The notes below the pieces were generated by a model that saw only the letters and a list, made by a program, of their open reading frames with translations, had not been told where the DNA came from and did no database searches. A stretch of DNA of 38,850 nt from an uncultured bacterium (lineage in GTDB: Bacteria; Myxococcota_A; UBA9042; PHBI01): contig CALHXW010000121.1 of assembly GCA_938040325.1 (NCBI GenBank), positions 1 to 38,850 on the forward strand, written 5' to 3'. A program made the position numbers and the translations under genes. This document shows, piece after piece, positions 18,601-28,065 of the stretch. The stretch's first letter is position 1. Every line of letters starts with the position of its first letter.

Positions 18601-20705
18601 CCGACGGCGGCGCCCCGACTCCCCCGCCGCGCTCACGCAGCCGTACGACGGGCGACCCCGGCTTGGACGTCGATCCTCTCCACGAGGTCCATGGCCCGCG
18701 CTTTGCGCTCCAGGCGCACTGGGTGAAGCGGACCCAACTCGACGTGACCTTACGCGGCGTCCACTTGCGGCTGCGCGCGCTCGCCGCACAGGTCCAGCTC
18801 GAGCTGACGCAGTCGGTCCGGCACGGCGTTGGCGCAGAGCTCACGAGCTTTGTCGATGAGCTCACGGAGCTGAGCGCGGATCTGGCCGAGGGCAAGCCCG
18901 GCAAGGCTGAGCTCGCGCCGCGCCTGAGCGCACGCTTCGACGACGACCTGGTGATCGGCCGCATGCTGGAGGCCATCGACGGCGAGCTTGCAGCGCTTCC
19001 GGAGCAGCTTGAGACACTCAGCGAGCCCTCGTTCGACGCGCTTGCCGACGGTCGCTTCGACGAGCTGGAGGAAGTCACAATCGCCGTTCGTCGGCTCGTC
19101 GCGTTCATCCTCAAGAGCGACGTGGTTGGCCGCCTGCGCGAGGCGCTCGCTGGCGTCGAACAGACCACGCGTCGTGCCGCGAGCGGCGCCCGCGACGTGG
19201 CACGGCTTGTGAGCTACGACATCGATGCTGGCGGCGACGGAGCCGAGCTTGACGGCGACCTCGCACTCAACGACGAGCGACGGGAGCTCGTCGAGAGCGG
19301 CATCGAGCGGTGCCGAAACGACATTGCCACCGTCGAGCGCGAGCTGAAGGCCGCTGAGAGCCTGCTCTTTAGCCTCGTCGATGATGCCATCGCTCGGACC
19401 CGTGGCCACGCGATTGGAAGCGCGGCAGAGAAGCTCGACCGCTTTATCCGAACCCAAGAACGGCGCGGGGTCAGACAGGTGGCCCGCGACCTTGTCGAGC
19501 GCAGCCGAGAGCAGGTCCGCCGAGCGATGGTGGATCTCTCGTACCGGTGGAGCCGTGGCGTCCTGCTTGCGCGGCGACTCAAGCGCGCCGACGACGAGCC
19601 CGCGTCGCCGGTTGAGCGGCTCATCGAGCTTCACCGCGCGAGCACCCCGAGCGAGCAGATTCGACAGTCGCTGCCGGTCTTCTACCGCCAGGTCTTTCTC
19701 GGTCGAGCGGCGGCTGACCCTGCGTATTGGGTGAGCCAGAGCGACGAGCTCGAGGTCGCAGAGCGCGCCGTCGTCAGTCACCGAAACGGTCACCCGGGAG
19801 CACTCTGGATCACGGGGCGGCCCGGCAGCGGCATGTCGGCGGTGACCCAGAGAATCCTCGCAACTCACTTCGATGACACGCGGATCGTGCATGTGCGACC
19901 GCCGGATGGCGGCAGCGTCGACGTCGCGATGTTTGACCGCGCCTTGCTCGCTGGCCTCGGGGCTCGAGGCGCCGTGGACAGCGCGCTCGACGGCCTGCCT
20001 GACGGAAGCGTTGTGGTGATCCACGACCTTGAGCTCTGGTGGGAACGCAGCCCGAGCGGCCTTGGCGTCGTCCGCCACCTCGACGGCCTCCTCGAGCGAC
20101 ACGGCGGCCGCACGCTCTTCGTCATCGTCACCAACGAGTACGTCATGCGGCTGTTGCGACGACTGGACGTCCTCGTCAATCAGGCCCTCGCGACGGTCCA
20201 CTGCCGCCCCCTTGAAGCGCTGCGACTGCGTGAGGCCATCCTGACCCGGCATGAAGCCACCGGTGCGACCCTCCGCATCGCAGCCGGTGGCCAGCGCGAG
20301 AGCCTGGCTCCGACCGAGTGGCGCCTCGCCAAGCTCTTTGGCGACCTCTTCGACTACTCCGACGGCTACATCGGCGCCGCACTGCATGGCTGGATCAGCC
20401 ACATCGCTGAGGCGAGCTCTGACGAGATCGTGGTCGCGCGCGCCTTGGTGCCCGACACCGCGGTCTTCAAGACGCTGGAGCCTCAGTGGACGGCGCTTCT
20501 GATCGAGCTGGTCATGCACCGGCGAGTGACGACCGCTCGCCTCGCACGGATCACCGGGGTGGACGAGCCGCTCGTGACGGCCAACCTGTCGGCGCTGACG
20601 CGCACAGGACTGGTGGTCTTTCACGAAGCATCCGGCGCCTACGAGATCGACCGCTTCGTGCTGCATCATGTGACCCGCTGGCTCCATGCCGAGGAGGTCC
20701 TATGA
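15615..20705 (+). CDS. Giant fusion: SLC12-type cation-chloride cotransporter with helical region, degenerate P-loop NTPase and winged-helix tail
   Basis: A 1696-residue protein. Residues about 1-420 are an APC-fold transporter with about 12 membrane helices and the cation-chloride cotransporter (NKCC/KCC, SLC12) opening (KFGAFGGVFTPAILTILGVI) and core (FFPAVTGFEAGVSMSGDLKD). Residues about 450-720 match the SLC12 cytosolic C-domain: WRPNIVLF at ~455, LEPNTAMLDW, LDVWWRG and ADADLILVGLEG. Residues about 750-1380 are long, charged, Leu/Glu/Arg-rich helices. Near 1395 an NTPase-like domain starts (ALWITGRPGSGMSAVTQ, Walker A at 1401-1408), but the invariant Lys is Met1407. A Walker B-like strand (VVVIHDLEL) lies near 1465. 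The last ~90 residues resemble a winged helix (VTTARLARITGVDEPLVTANLSALTRTGLVVF). Known bacterial SLC12 homologues end after the C-domain, so about 950 residues are extra. The stop overlaps the MscS gene start. Confidence 0.93.
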   Translation: MMATRTKFGAFGGVFTPAILTILGVIMYLRLPNIIGNAGLFFAIGIILVAHVISVTTGLSVSSIATDKRVKAGGSYYIISRSLGLPIGGTLGLALFVGLSFGVSLYLIGFAESLLTYFDIAIDPTTGKPDVNMIRLVGSVTLLCVTIVTFISTSLAIKTQYFIMSAIVLSLLSILIGNSDRPAPELASLDPMADGIPLVVLFGIFFPAVTGFEAGVSMSGDLKDPKRDIPRGTLWAIGVGLVVYIALSTFLAFRIPTDQLAGNPSVLIDYAWIPQLVIAGVWGATISSALGSILGAPRILQACALDRIGPKLFGRGVGPSNEPRNALLLTFVIALSGILIGSLEAIAEIVSMFFLASYGVLNLACAVESWASPDFRPDFRIPRTVSVIGAVACLILMVQLNMVAMFGSFALMALVYVWLKRKELALEGGDTWSGVWSTVVRSGLERLSREQTHARNWRPNIVLFTRRSSARAPLIRLAHGLTQANGVLTEFALKRDRPTTIDLAATPVELPSGVFSRELAADGAPFANMAAVCRYHGITGLEPNTAMLDWSTVGADPDGAAGFFDTLDDLGFNSVTVAGADRLPASGTRLDVWWRGSSRNLALGLAWVRMLTTTEGWRQASVRFLASPQDAAVRRRLEQRLAAWLKDARVNAELVVTQSAPRDLSAADWIARHSADADLILVGLEGDETTDPSDPLDEMHGLAALATSRTVAMLKATQDFHDPLPTVDLKATDAAIATDSDVWRDKPDTLRLSDDKGIASRTLSAYAGVAEAMRSFTADVIAPPIAELDSVLEDVSALAKRALSQLERSSTTPQLPRRRRLVVRIEEGLVRGVLDELSGLQEWITNEQAASLRDGLAAVAARLGQARDETDEFVHLGESPRGKAYQLALRRHLSARLDTEGSAALGTTLERLHALLQELFRNAEGVIDWMMTTVETDAAALAATVDVELTPTDRDAFDERIAAWRERAAQVVSEVNGVLASYARDTAQALADVLNSDGGAPTPPPRSRSRTTGDPGLDVDPLHEVHGPRFALQAHWVKRTQLDVTLRGVHLRLRALAAQVQLELTQSVRHGVGAELTSFVDELTELSADLAEGKPGKAELAPRLSARFDDDLVIGRMLEAIDGELAALPEQLETLSEPSFDALADGRFDELEEVTIAVRRLVAFILKSDVVGRLREALAGVEQTTRRAASGARDVARLVSYDIDAGGDGAELDGDLALNDERRELVESGIERCRNDIATVERELKAAESLLFSLVDDAIARTRGHAIGSAAEKLDRFIRTQERRGVRQVARDLVERSREQVRRAMVDLSYRWSRGVLLARRLKRADDEPASPVERLIELHRASTPSEQIRQSLPVFYRQVFLGRAAADPAYWVSQSDELEVAERAVVSHRNGHPGALWITGRPGSGMSAVTQRILATHFDDTRIVHVRPPDGGSVDVAMFDRALLAGLGARGAVDSALDGLPDGSVVVIHDLELWWERSPSGLGVVRHLDGLLERHGGRTLFVIVTNEYVMRLLRRLDVLVNQALATVHCRPLEALRLREAILTRHEATGATLRIAAGGQRESLAPTEWRLAKLFGDLFDYSDGYIGAALHGWISHIAEASSDEIVVARALVPDTAVFKTLEPQWTALLIELVMHRRVTTARLARITGVDEPLVTANLSALTRTGLVVFHEASGAYEIDRFVLHHVTRWLHAEEVL

Positions 20706-21514
20706 ACGCGACACTCTCAAGCGCTACGGTTGGGCTGCTCGAGGCGACGACCACATCGACAGCCATCGCCAACAACCTCAGCATCTCGCCACTCGAGCTC
20801 TTCTTGCTCTTTGGCGGGGGCGTGCTGCTCTATCTCACCCTGCGGCTCATCCGGTGGGGCTTTCCGCTGCTGCCCATCGGCCCGAGCCTCAAGGCCCGCC
20901 TCGTAAAGATCGGTCCGCTCGCCGAGCTCGTCGTGTGGATGATCTACATCACGAGCACGATCGCATGGTCGCTGAAGGGCAACCCTCAGGTCCGGATGCT
21001 GGCGCTTGGCGGCCTCGTGGTGCTGGTGCTCGTGGCGCTCTGGTTTGCCATCCGCGACTACCTCTCCGGGGTCATCCTACGCACCGAGAGTCACATCAAC
21101 ATCGATGACGAGGTCACGGTCGGAGACGCCAGCGGGCACGTTCGCTCGCTTCGGGCCCGGGGACTCGAGCTTGAGCAGGCACACGGCGACACCCTCTTTG
21201 TGCCGTACCGGCACGTTCGCGACGCGATGCTGCTCAAGCGGCGCCGCAAGCTTGCGGTCGCCCGTCACACGTTCGTCGTCAACATCCCGGCCAACGTCAC
21301 GCCCACTGCGGCTCGCGCCTGCATCCGTGAGGCCACGCTCTTGAGCCACTGGATCTCGCCGAGCGATGCACCACGCGTTGCAGCCATTGACCACGACAGG
21401 CTCGAAGTCACCATCTACACCCTCAGCGACACCCATGTCGCCGACGTTGAGCGGGTCGTCCGTGAGGCGCTAGCCAGCATCTCTGGCGCCGCGATGCACG
21501 GCGCGTCCGAGTAG
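20702..21514 (+). CDS. MscS-family mechanosensitive channel
   Basis: A 270-residue inner-membrane channel. The ATG at 20702 overlaps the upstream TGA (ATGA) and has GGAGG just before it, so translation is coupled to the cotransporter fusion. There are three membrane helices (about residues 32-52, 70-92 and 98-118). The third runs into the MscS beta-domain signature: IRDYLSGVILRTESHINIDDEVTV, GHVRSLRARGLELEQ, then DTLFVPYRHVRD. A C-terminal alpha/beta domain (about 185-260) completes the MscS layout. MscS proteins release solutes on membrane tension. Coupling to a cation-chloride cotransporter links solute uptake or export with pressure release, though the joint role is inferred. It may be gated by the partner rather than by tension alone. 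Confidence 0.9.
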   Translation: MNATLSSATVGLLEATTTSTAIANNLSISPLELFLLFGGGVLLYLTLRLIRWGFPLLPIGPSLKARLVKIGPLAELVVWMIYITSTIAWSLKGNPQVRMLALGGLVVLVLVALWFAIRDYLSGVILRTESHINIDDEVTVGDASGHVRSLRARGLELEQAHGDTLFVPYRHVRDAMLLKRRRKLAVARHTFVVNIPANVTPTAARACIREATLLSHWISPSDAPRVAAIDHDRLEVTIYTLSDTHVADVERVVREALASISGAAMHGASE

Positions 21515-21524
21515 CGCTGGATCA

Positions 21525-21557
21525 CTAGGCCCAAAACAAGCGCCATTTTCGAGCGAG
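21525..21557 (+). repeat. Half-site of dispersed intergenic repeat
   Basis: The stretch starts ctag and contains cccaaaacaagcg followed by ttttcgagcgag. It matches the right half (read in reverse complement) of the palindromic element at 37890-38070. It lies in the 80-base convergent gap between the MscS channel and the pseudokinase gene. Confidence 0.65.
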
Positions 21558-21594
21558 ATGTTGCCGCCTGGATCGGCATTTCCCGGCGGCGCCG

Positions 21595-22632
21595 CTAGCG
21601 CAGCACGCTCGCAGGGGCTGAGACGCCGGGACCATCGTCCTGGACAGCTGCGGTACTGTCGGCCGCCATCTCCAAGATGAGGACAGCCACGAGCGTGACC
21701 ACGGCAGCAACCAGCCCCACGCGCCACCACGGAATGGTCGCCGACGTGTCACCGACCCGTGCCATCGCAGCGAGCTCTGCACGCTCGACCGCCTCGTTGT
21801 CGGCGTAGAGAACCGTCGCGTACGACAGGGCCTCGCGCATCTCGGTGGCGCTGTCGAAGTGCTCTTGCCCGGCGCCTGCTGACAACCCGATCACCGCGCC
21901 GAACGACTCGGAAGCCAGCGGGCCGAAGGCTGATAGCGCGCGCATCGCTGCGCTCGTTTTGCCCGCCTCCCAGGTGTCGCCCGTGAGCGACCGGAACGTG
22001 ATGCGGCCGACCGCCGCCAGGTCGGCAGCCACCGTGCTGTGCTCTGCCAAGCCCACATCCAGCAGCTTGAGCTTCAGCGTGCCTGGCTCGGCGAGGCTCG
22101 CAGGACCGTCGGGTCCGTCCATCGCCATCACGCAGCCGGCGCTCAGCTGGCCATGCGCGAGCCCCCCGTCGTGGAGGTCGGTGAGCGTCGCCAGCAGCTG
22201 GTCAACCAGCGACGACACCGCTGCTGGCGAGAGCGCTGCGCCATGCTCGGTCAAGAGCGACGCGAGCATGCGCCCTGGCAGGGGCGCGTAGACCACAAAG
22301 GGCTCGCCGGTGTCGGTGTAGCCGTGGTCGATCACCGACGGGACGGCAGGGTGCGTGGTGTTGACGGTCGAGCGAATCATCGACGCGACTGCTCTGAGCC
22401 CTTCGATGGTGTAGGTCTCAAAGACGCGCACGCAGATCGTCTCGTCCGTGACGACGTTTCGTCCGCGCCACAGCACGCTGTGCATGGTCGCGGTCTCGTA
22501 CGGCATCTCGAGCTCAAAGCGTCCACCCACAAGGCGACGCCGACGGTCTTCAACCGTACGATGGCCATCCTCAGCGCACTGGTAGGTCACCTGCGACGAG
22601 ATGGCGTGACAGCGGGGGCAGATCCTGTTCAC
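21595..22632 (-). CDS. Membrane-anchored pseudokinase with zinc-ribbon-like N-terminus
   Basis: A 345-residue protein from a GTG start. The N-terminus carries the same ribbon-like motif as the active kinases nearby (CPRC ... C, then DGHRTV; Cys5, Cys8, Cys19). The body (about 36-290) follows the Ser/Thr kinase fold, but key residues are gone. The VAIK lysine is Arg69 (ICVRVFE), and the catalytic HRDLKPDN reads HGQLSAGC (160-167), so the base Asp is Gln162 and the metal-binding Asn is Cys167. DFG is DVG (192-194), and no clear APE motif is present. One membrane helix (about 300-320) leads to a short outer tail. It is probably a catalytically dead scaffold or regulator of another kinase. It is convergent with the cotransporter/MscS unit, so co-regulation is uncertain. 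Confidence 0.85.
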   Translation of the reverse strand: MNRICPRCHAISSQVTYQCAEDGHRTVEDRRRRLVGGRFELEMPYETATMHSVLWRGRNVVTDETICVRVFETYTIEGLRAVASMIRSTVNTTHPAVPSVIDHGYTDTGEPFVVYAPLPGRMLASLLTEHGAALSPAAVSSLVDQLLATLTDLHDGGLAHGQLSAGCVMAMDGPDGPASLAEPGTLKLKLLDVGLAEHSTVAADLAAVGRITFRSLTGDTWEAGKTSAAMRALSAFGPLASESFGAVIGLSAGAGQEHFDSATEMREALSYATVLYADNEAVERAELAAMARVGDTSATIPWWRVGLVAAVVTLVAVLILEMAADSTAAVQDDGPGVSAPASVLR

Positions 22633-22786
22633 GGACGGTGATCATACACGTCCGCAACCCCGGACGAGAGCACGAACTTTTATCCAAAGGACTGACCGGT
22701 CGGTTGAACGCTCGCGGATCCTGTTAGGACCGAAGGCGACGTCGCGACGCCTGGAAACGCGTATAGGAGCGCAGCCCCGGCGTCTG

Positions 22787-23878
22787 CTACTCGGGAACGC
22801 AGGTGTTGATGGCGACCTGGCAGGTCATGCCGTCGGGGCAGTCGGGATCGGCGTTGCAGGCGACATGTCCGGCGACCTTGAGGCGCCCGGTAGCGTGGCT
22901 GAAGACGCGTAGCTCGACGCACCCCGGCGCGAGCTCGGCAGCGTCGGTCGTCACGCGCTGGAGGTCGTAAGACGCAAAGCCACTGACGCCAAAGTCCAAG
23001 AGCTGGTTGATCAACGATGCTGGCACGGTGATGGACCCGTCGACCTCGCTCTCGCTGACATCACAGATGAGCGTCACGGGTGAGTTGCCGTGCTGGTCGA
23101 TGTTGACGGCGACCGTCATGCGCCACGCCGCTGGGATCGCGTCCCACGCGAGGGTCAGGGACGTGTCGCGGGCCAGCTCGATCTCGTCTTGAGGGACCAC
23201 CAAGTCTGGCACGCCAAACGCACTCAGCTCGAAGCCCGTCACGCCGTCTCCGCCCGCCGCCGACAGGGCGATGGCCGCGCCTGGCGCGAAGAGCGGGAGC
23301 GGGACATCGGTCGTTGAGTAGGTGTCGACTGCGTTCGGCTCGAGGACGACCGACTCGGCAAGCCCCGTGATGGTCACGTCGCCGGCTCCGAGGTTGGTCG
23401 GGTAAGCGATGCACGTGGAGTCGTGGTCACACAGCTCGCCAGCGCTGCACGGCGGATTGCAAAAGGGGTTGGTCTTCTGCATCAACCGGCAGCTGCCTTC
23501 GGATGCGACCTCTTGAAGGACGGTCAGAGGAATCACGCCGTTGGCGATCTCTCCGGTGATGGCCGAGTAAAAGCCCCAGTGTCCGACCTCAAACTTTCCG
23601 ACGCGCGTCCCTTCGTCGCAGGCCGCGCCAGCGACCACGTCGGTCGTCGGGTCGACATCTTCTGCCACCGTGTCAGCAAGCGCATCCGGCTCGGTGCTAT
23701 CGTTGTGCACCGCGTCATCGGCGTCGGCCGTGTCGTTCGCGACCGCTGTGTCAGTCGCCGTGTCCTCCTCGCTGACGTCGCCATCCACATCGTCTTGTGC
23801 CCCGTCGTCGCCGCATGCGCCTGCGCCGAGCACCATCACCACAAGCAACCACATCATCGAGTCGGTCAGGATTTTCAT
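22787..23878 (-). CDS. Secreted lipoprotein, unknown function
   Basis: A 363-residue lipoprotein. The ATG at 23878 opens a short signal with lipobox-like GAGAC (Cys22). Upstream in-frame sequence has no coding character. An Asp/Thr/Ala-rich linker (about 26-80) is followed by a body with paired cysteines: NPFCNPPCSAGELCDHDSTC near 140, and a C-terminal CNADPDCPDGMTCQVAINTC, the small Cys-rich modules often seen in myxobacterial surface proteins. The middle is beta-rich and has no recognised catalytic site. Probably outer-membrane-attached and surface exposed. It is divergent from the small membrane-protein gene at 24066. Confidence 0.85.
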   Translation of the reverse strand: MKILTDSMMWLLVVMVLGAGACGDDGAQDDVDGDVSEEDTATDTAVANDTADADDAVHNDSTEPDALADTVAEDVDPTTDVVAGAACDEGTRVGKFEVGHWGFYSAITGEIANGVIPLTVLQEVASEGSCRLMQKTNPFCNPPCSAGELCDHDSTCIAYPTNLGAGDVTITGLAESVVLEPNAVDTYSTTDVPLPLFAPGAAIALSAAGGDGVTGFELSAFGVPDLVVPQDEIELARDTSLTLAWDAIPAAWRMTVAVNIDQHGNSPVTLICDVSESEVDGSITVPASLINQLLDFGVSGFASYDLQRVTTDAAELAPGCVELRVFSHATGRLKVAGHVACNADPDCPDGMTCQVAINTCVPE

Positions 23879-24028
23879 GCCTCCGACACTAGATGGGCGC
23901 CCACCATCAGACAATTTCGAACGCCCGAACTTAATTGCACGAACTCTTGCCCCGATAGGCACGGCTCGGTGTTTGAACAGGTGCCCTTGCGCATGTCCTA
24001 ATTCGGGGCTAGCGTCGGGCGGAATTTT

Positions 24029-24060
24029 CCCAGCAAAAGCGCTGGGCAACCCAGAGGAGG
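24029..24060 (+). promoter_or_regulatory. Mutually exclusive leader hairpins before strong ribosome site
   Basis: Just before the GTG at 24066 lie three complementary blocks: cccagc (24029-24034), gctggg (24041-24046) and cccag (24050-24054). The middle block can pair with either neighbour (loops of 6 and 3 bases), so the two hairpins exclude each other. The second one abuts the ribosome site gaggagg (24054-24060). Translation of the small membrane protein could be controlled by the choice of fold, but this is inference from complementarity only. Confidence 0.4.
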
Positions 24061-24065
24061 GACTC

Positions 24066-24419
24066 GTGGCTAATCTCAAATTCGGTGTGCTTGGTGCTGG
24101 TGTTCTTGGACTCGTCGGTATGTTTCTGCCCCTGATGGGCGGCATGTCACTCTTCGACGCATTCAGCCTGGCTCCTGCACAGGTCTTGCTGACCGGCGCT
24201 GGCTTCATTCTTGGTATCGTGTTCGGCGCGATGTCGCTCAACAAGCCGCTCGGCCGCACGTTCGCCATCATCTGCGCAGCGGGCTTCGCGCTGTCGACGA
24301 TCAAGCTGCTCGACGCCTTCAGCGCCGGTATTGGTGGCAAGCTCATGTTCATCGCGGCGATTATCGGACTCATCGCCTCGATCGCGGTCATCGTCAAGCC
24401 AGGCGAAGCGACTGCATAG
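24066..24419 (+). CDS. Small four-helix membrane protein
   Basis: A 117-residue protein starting at GTG 24066 behind a near-perfect GAGGAGG site (5-base spacing). The frame stays open upstream without coding character. It is almost entirely hydrophobic, with four predicted membrane helices: about residues 5-25, 37-58, 63-83 and 88-110. Short loops carry Lys or Asn (SLNKPLGRT), and the tail is KPGEATA. There are no charged residues inside helices that would suggest a transporter. Monocistronic: a clear intrinsic terminator follows. The strong ribosome site and terminator suggest good expression. Function and family not recognised. Confidence 0.75.
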   Translation: MANLKFGVLGAGVLGLVGMFLPLMGGMSLFDAFSLAPAQVLLTGAGFILGIVFGAMSLNKPLGRTFAIICAAGFALSTIKLLDAFSAGIGGKLMFIAAIIGLIASIAVIVKPGEATA

Positions 24420-24443
24420 CGCTCTCAGCGCACTGCTAGCTTG

Positions 24444-24478
24444 AGGCCGCTGAGATGCTCAGCGGCCTTTTCTTTTTT
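24444..24478 (+). terminator. Rho-independent terminator
   Basis: An 11-bp perfect GC-rich stem (aggccgctgag at 24444-24454 with ctcagcggcct at 24458-24468) has a 3-base loop and is followed by a T-rich run (24468-24476). It lies 24 bases after the stop of the small membrane-protein gene and before the stop of the convergent reductase gene. It is the best intrinsic terminator in the window. Confidence 0.92.
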
Positions 24479-24495
24479 CCTCGAACGCCAGCGCC

Positions 24496-26685
<2,190 letters not shown>

Positions 26686-26713
26686 TCATGAGCGTCGGTG
26701 CGCGGGCAAGGCC

Positions 26714-27208
26714 TCAGGACGGCGCGTCGTCGGCACCCTGCGGCTCGTTTGCCCCATGCGCGATGTCGGCGTCAAAGCGACGGCGTTCGCGCTCCGCAGC
26801 GCGCTCAGCTCGTGCTGCATCCCGCTTCGTCTTCGCCACGCGGGCGAATGGAACGGCGATCAGCGCTGTGACAAAGGCCGTGCCGACACCGCCTAGGAGA
26901 GCCCCCCAGACGTTGCCAAGCCAGCGGTAGCCGGCATAGCCGCCAAGGCTCCACAACGCGACCACCGCGACCCCGATCCCGGCGATCGCTCCGACAAGCT
27001 TCGGACCACCGTTGGCGGCAAAAGCCGCCATCAGCATGACGCCCATGCCCGCGACGATCCAGAACACGATGGCCCACCAAGGCACGCCGACATCGACGTC
27101 CCAGAGCAGCCAGACGACCACGCCGAGCAGCCCGAGACCTACGAGCGGCTCGAGCACCTGCTTTTGCAGTCGCGCAGTACGCGACAACCCGGCGTGCTTT
27201 TTGGCCAC
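26714..27208 (-). CDS. Small four-helix membrane protein
   Basis: A 164-residue protein. The start is taken as GTG 27208, two bases after the TAG of the upstream lipoprotein gene; the frame is open further upstream, but that sequence is the shadow of the lipoprotein. Four hydrophobic helices are seen: VLEPLVGLGLLGVVVWLLW, WWAIVFWIVAGMGVMLMAAF, LVGAIAGIGVAVVALWSLGG and LLGGVGTAFVTALIAVPFA. A charged Arg/Glu/Ala C-terminal helix (AKTKRDAARAERAAERER) follows, then an acidic tail. Probably an inner-membrane protein with a cytoplasmic coiled-coil end. It is tightly paired with the lipoprotein upstream. Family not recognised. Confidence 0.72.
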   Translation of the reverse strand: MAKKHAGLSRTARLQKQVLEPLVGLGLLGVVVWLLWDVDVGVPWWAIVFWIVAGMGVMLMAAFAANGGPKLVGAIAGIGVAVVALWSLGGYAGYRWLGNVWGALLGGVGTAFVTALIAVPFARVAKTKRDAARAERAAERERRRFDADIAHGANEPQGADDAPS

Positions 27209-27210
27209 GC

Positions 27211-27810
27211 CTACTGGCTGGAGAAGGGCGGAAGCGTGGCGATCACGCAGGTGTTGTTGAGCGTGATGGTCTGGCCGCCGTCTTTGCCCACCCGTGGGCA
27301 CTCGGTCTGGCGGTTGGTCGGGCTTGCCCAGGGCAGACCGCTCGTGCCGCAGTGGGTGTAGAGATCCGACAGCGCTGCGCAGTCGCTGAGGGACTCGCAG
27401 GTCTTCATGTAGATGCGTGCACCGGTCGGCGAGAGGTCGCACTCGGACGGAAAGACCATCGAGACGTAGCCGTCGTTGGACGAGAGGCTGTTGTCGGACT
27501 GCTTCGTGCAAAACGAAAAGCCCTGGTGGTACGGGCCCGCGTAACAGATGAGCGGATCGCCCGGAAGATCGCTGCGGCACTGACAGCTCTTGGTGCAGGC
27601 AGCGCCGACGTCGAGGTCACCCGGATCATCGGCGGTGCAGTCTCCGCCGATGGCGGTGAAGCCGCCGCCACCGCCGCCGCCTCCCGTGTTGAGGACGCAC
27701 TCGTTGGCCACGAGGATGGTCCCTTCAGGGCAGCCGCCGTCGCCATCGCCGCAGCCGACGGTTGAGAAGGTCACAAAGAGGCCAAGGCCGACAGAGAGAA
27801 CGACGCGCAT
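27211..27810 (-). CDS. Cys-rich lipoprotein with poly-glycine run
   Basis: A 199-residue protein from ATG 27810 (AGGACTCC upstream). The signal ends in a lipobox (STVGC, Cys20). The mature part is Cys-rich (about a dozen cysteines: CPEGTILVANEC, ACTKSCQC, CESLSDCAALSDLYTHC), suggesting disulfide-bonded small modules on the cell surface. Eight consecutive Gly codons (27661-27684) form a near-perfect trinucleotide tract between modules, which may be length-variable. It is followed at two bases by the four-helix membrane protein. It is divergent from the heme peroxidase gene, with which it shares a 255-base promoter region. Function unknown. Confidence 0.83.
   Translation of the reverse strand: MRVVLSVGLGLFVTFSTVGCGDGDGGCPEGTILVANECVLNTGGGGGGGGFTAIGGDCTADDPGDLDVGAACTKSCQCRSDLPGDPLICYAGPYHQGFSFCTKQSDNSLSSNDGYVSMVFPSECDLSPTGARIYMKTCESLSDCAALSDLYTHCGTSGLPWASPTNRQTECPRVGKDGGQTITLNNTCVIATLPPFSSQ
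27661..27684. repeat. Trinucleotide tract coding for eight glycines
   Basis: Eight triplets, gcc gcc gcc acc gcc gcc gcc tcc on the plus strand, encode an unbroken Gly run in the lipoprotein. In-frame slippage would only alter linker length. Confidence 0.8.
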
Positions 27811-28065
27811 GAATGGAGTCCTAGTGCTGGTAGGTGGAGGGACCTGCCCTGAGAGGTTGGGCGCGGTCGTCGCCACAGTATCGCTCCTCGGCGCTCAACG
27901 CGACCGCGGGCGTGCTTGACCGTCGATCGGTGCGCCTCATCTGACCGGTTGCCGAGGGACAGCCGTTGTTTTAGGGTCCGCCGGTCAGCGACCGGCCATG
28001 CCCCGCTGGCTCCAAACAACGCACACAGCACCATCTCCGCGATGGTCGATCGAGAGGCACCCATC

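Noticed and set aside
18750..20687. Open frame of 645 codons on the minus strand inside the cotransporter fusion gene
   Set aside because: Shadow of the plus-strand gene; no motif, no ribosome site, and the plus-strand protein shows continuous domain structure.
27209..27580. N-terminal extension of the four-helix protein through the lipoprotein gene
   Set aside because: The extra 124 residues are the out-of-frame reading of the lipoprotein gene, and a GTG right after that gene's stop gives a normal start.
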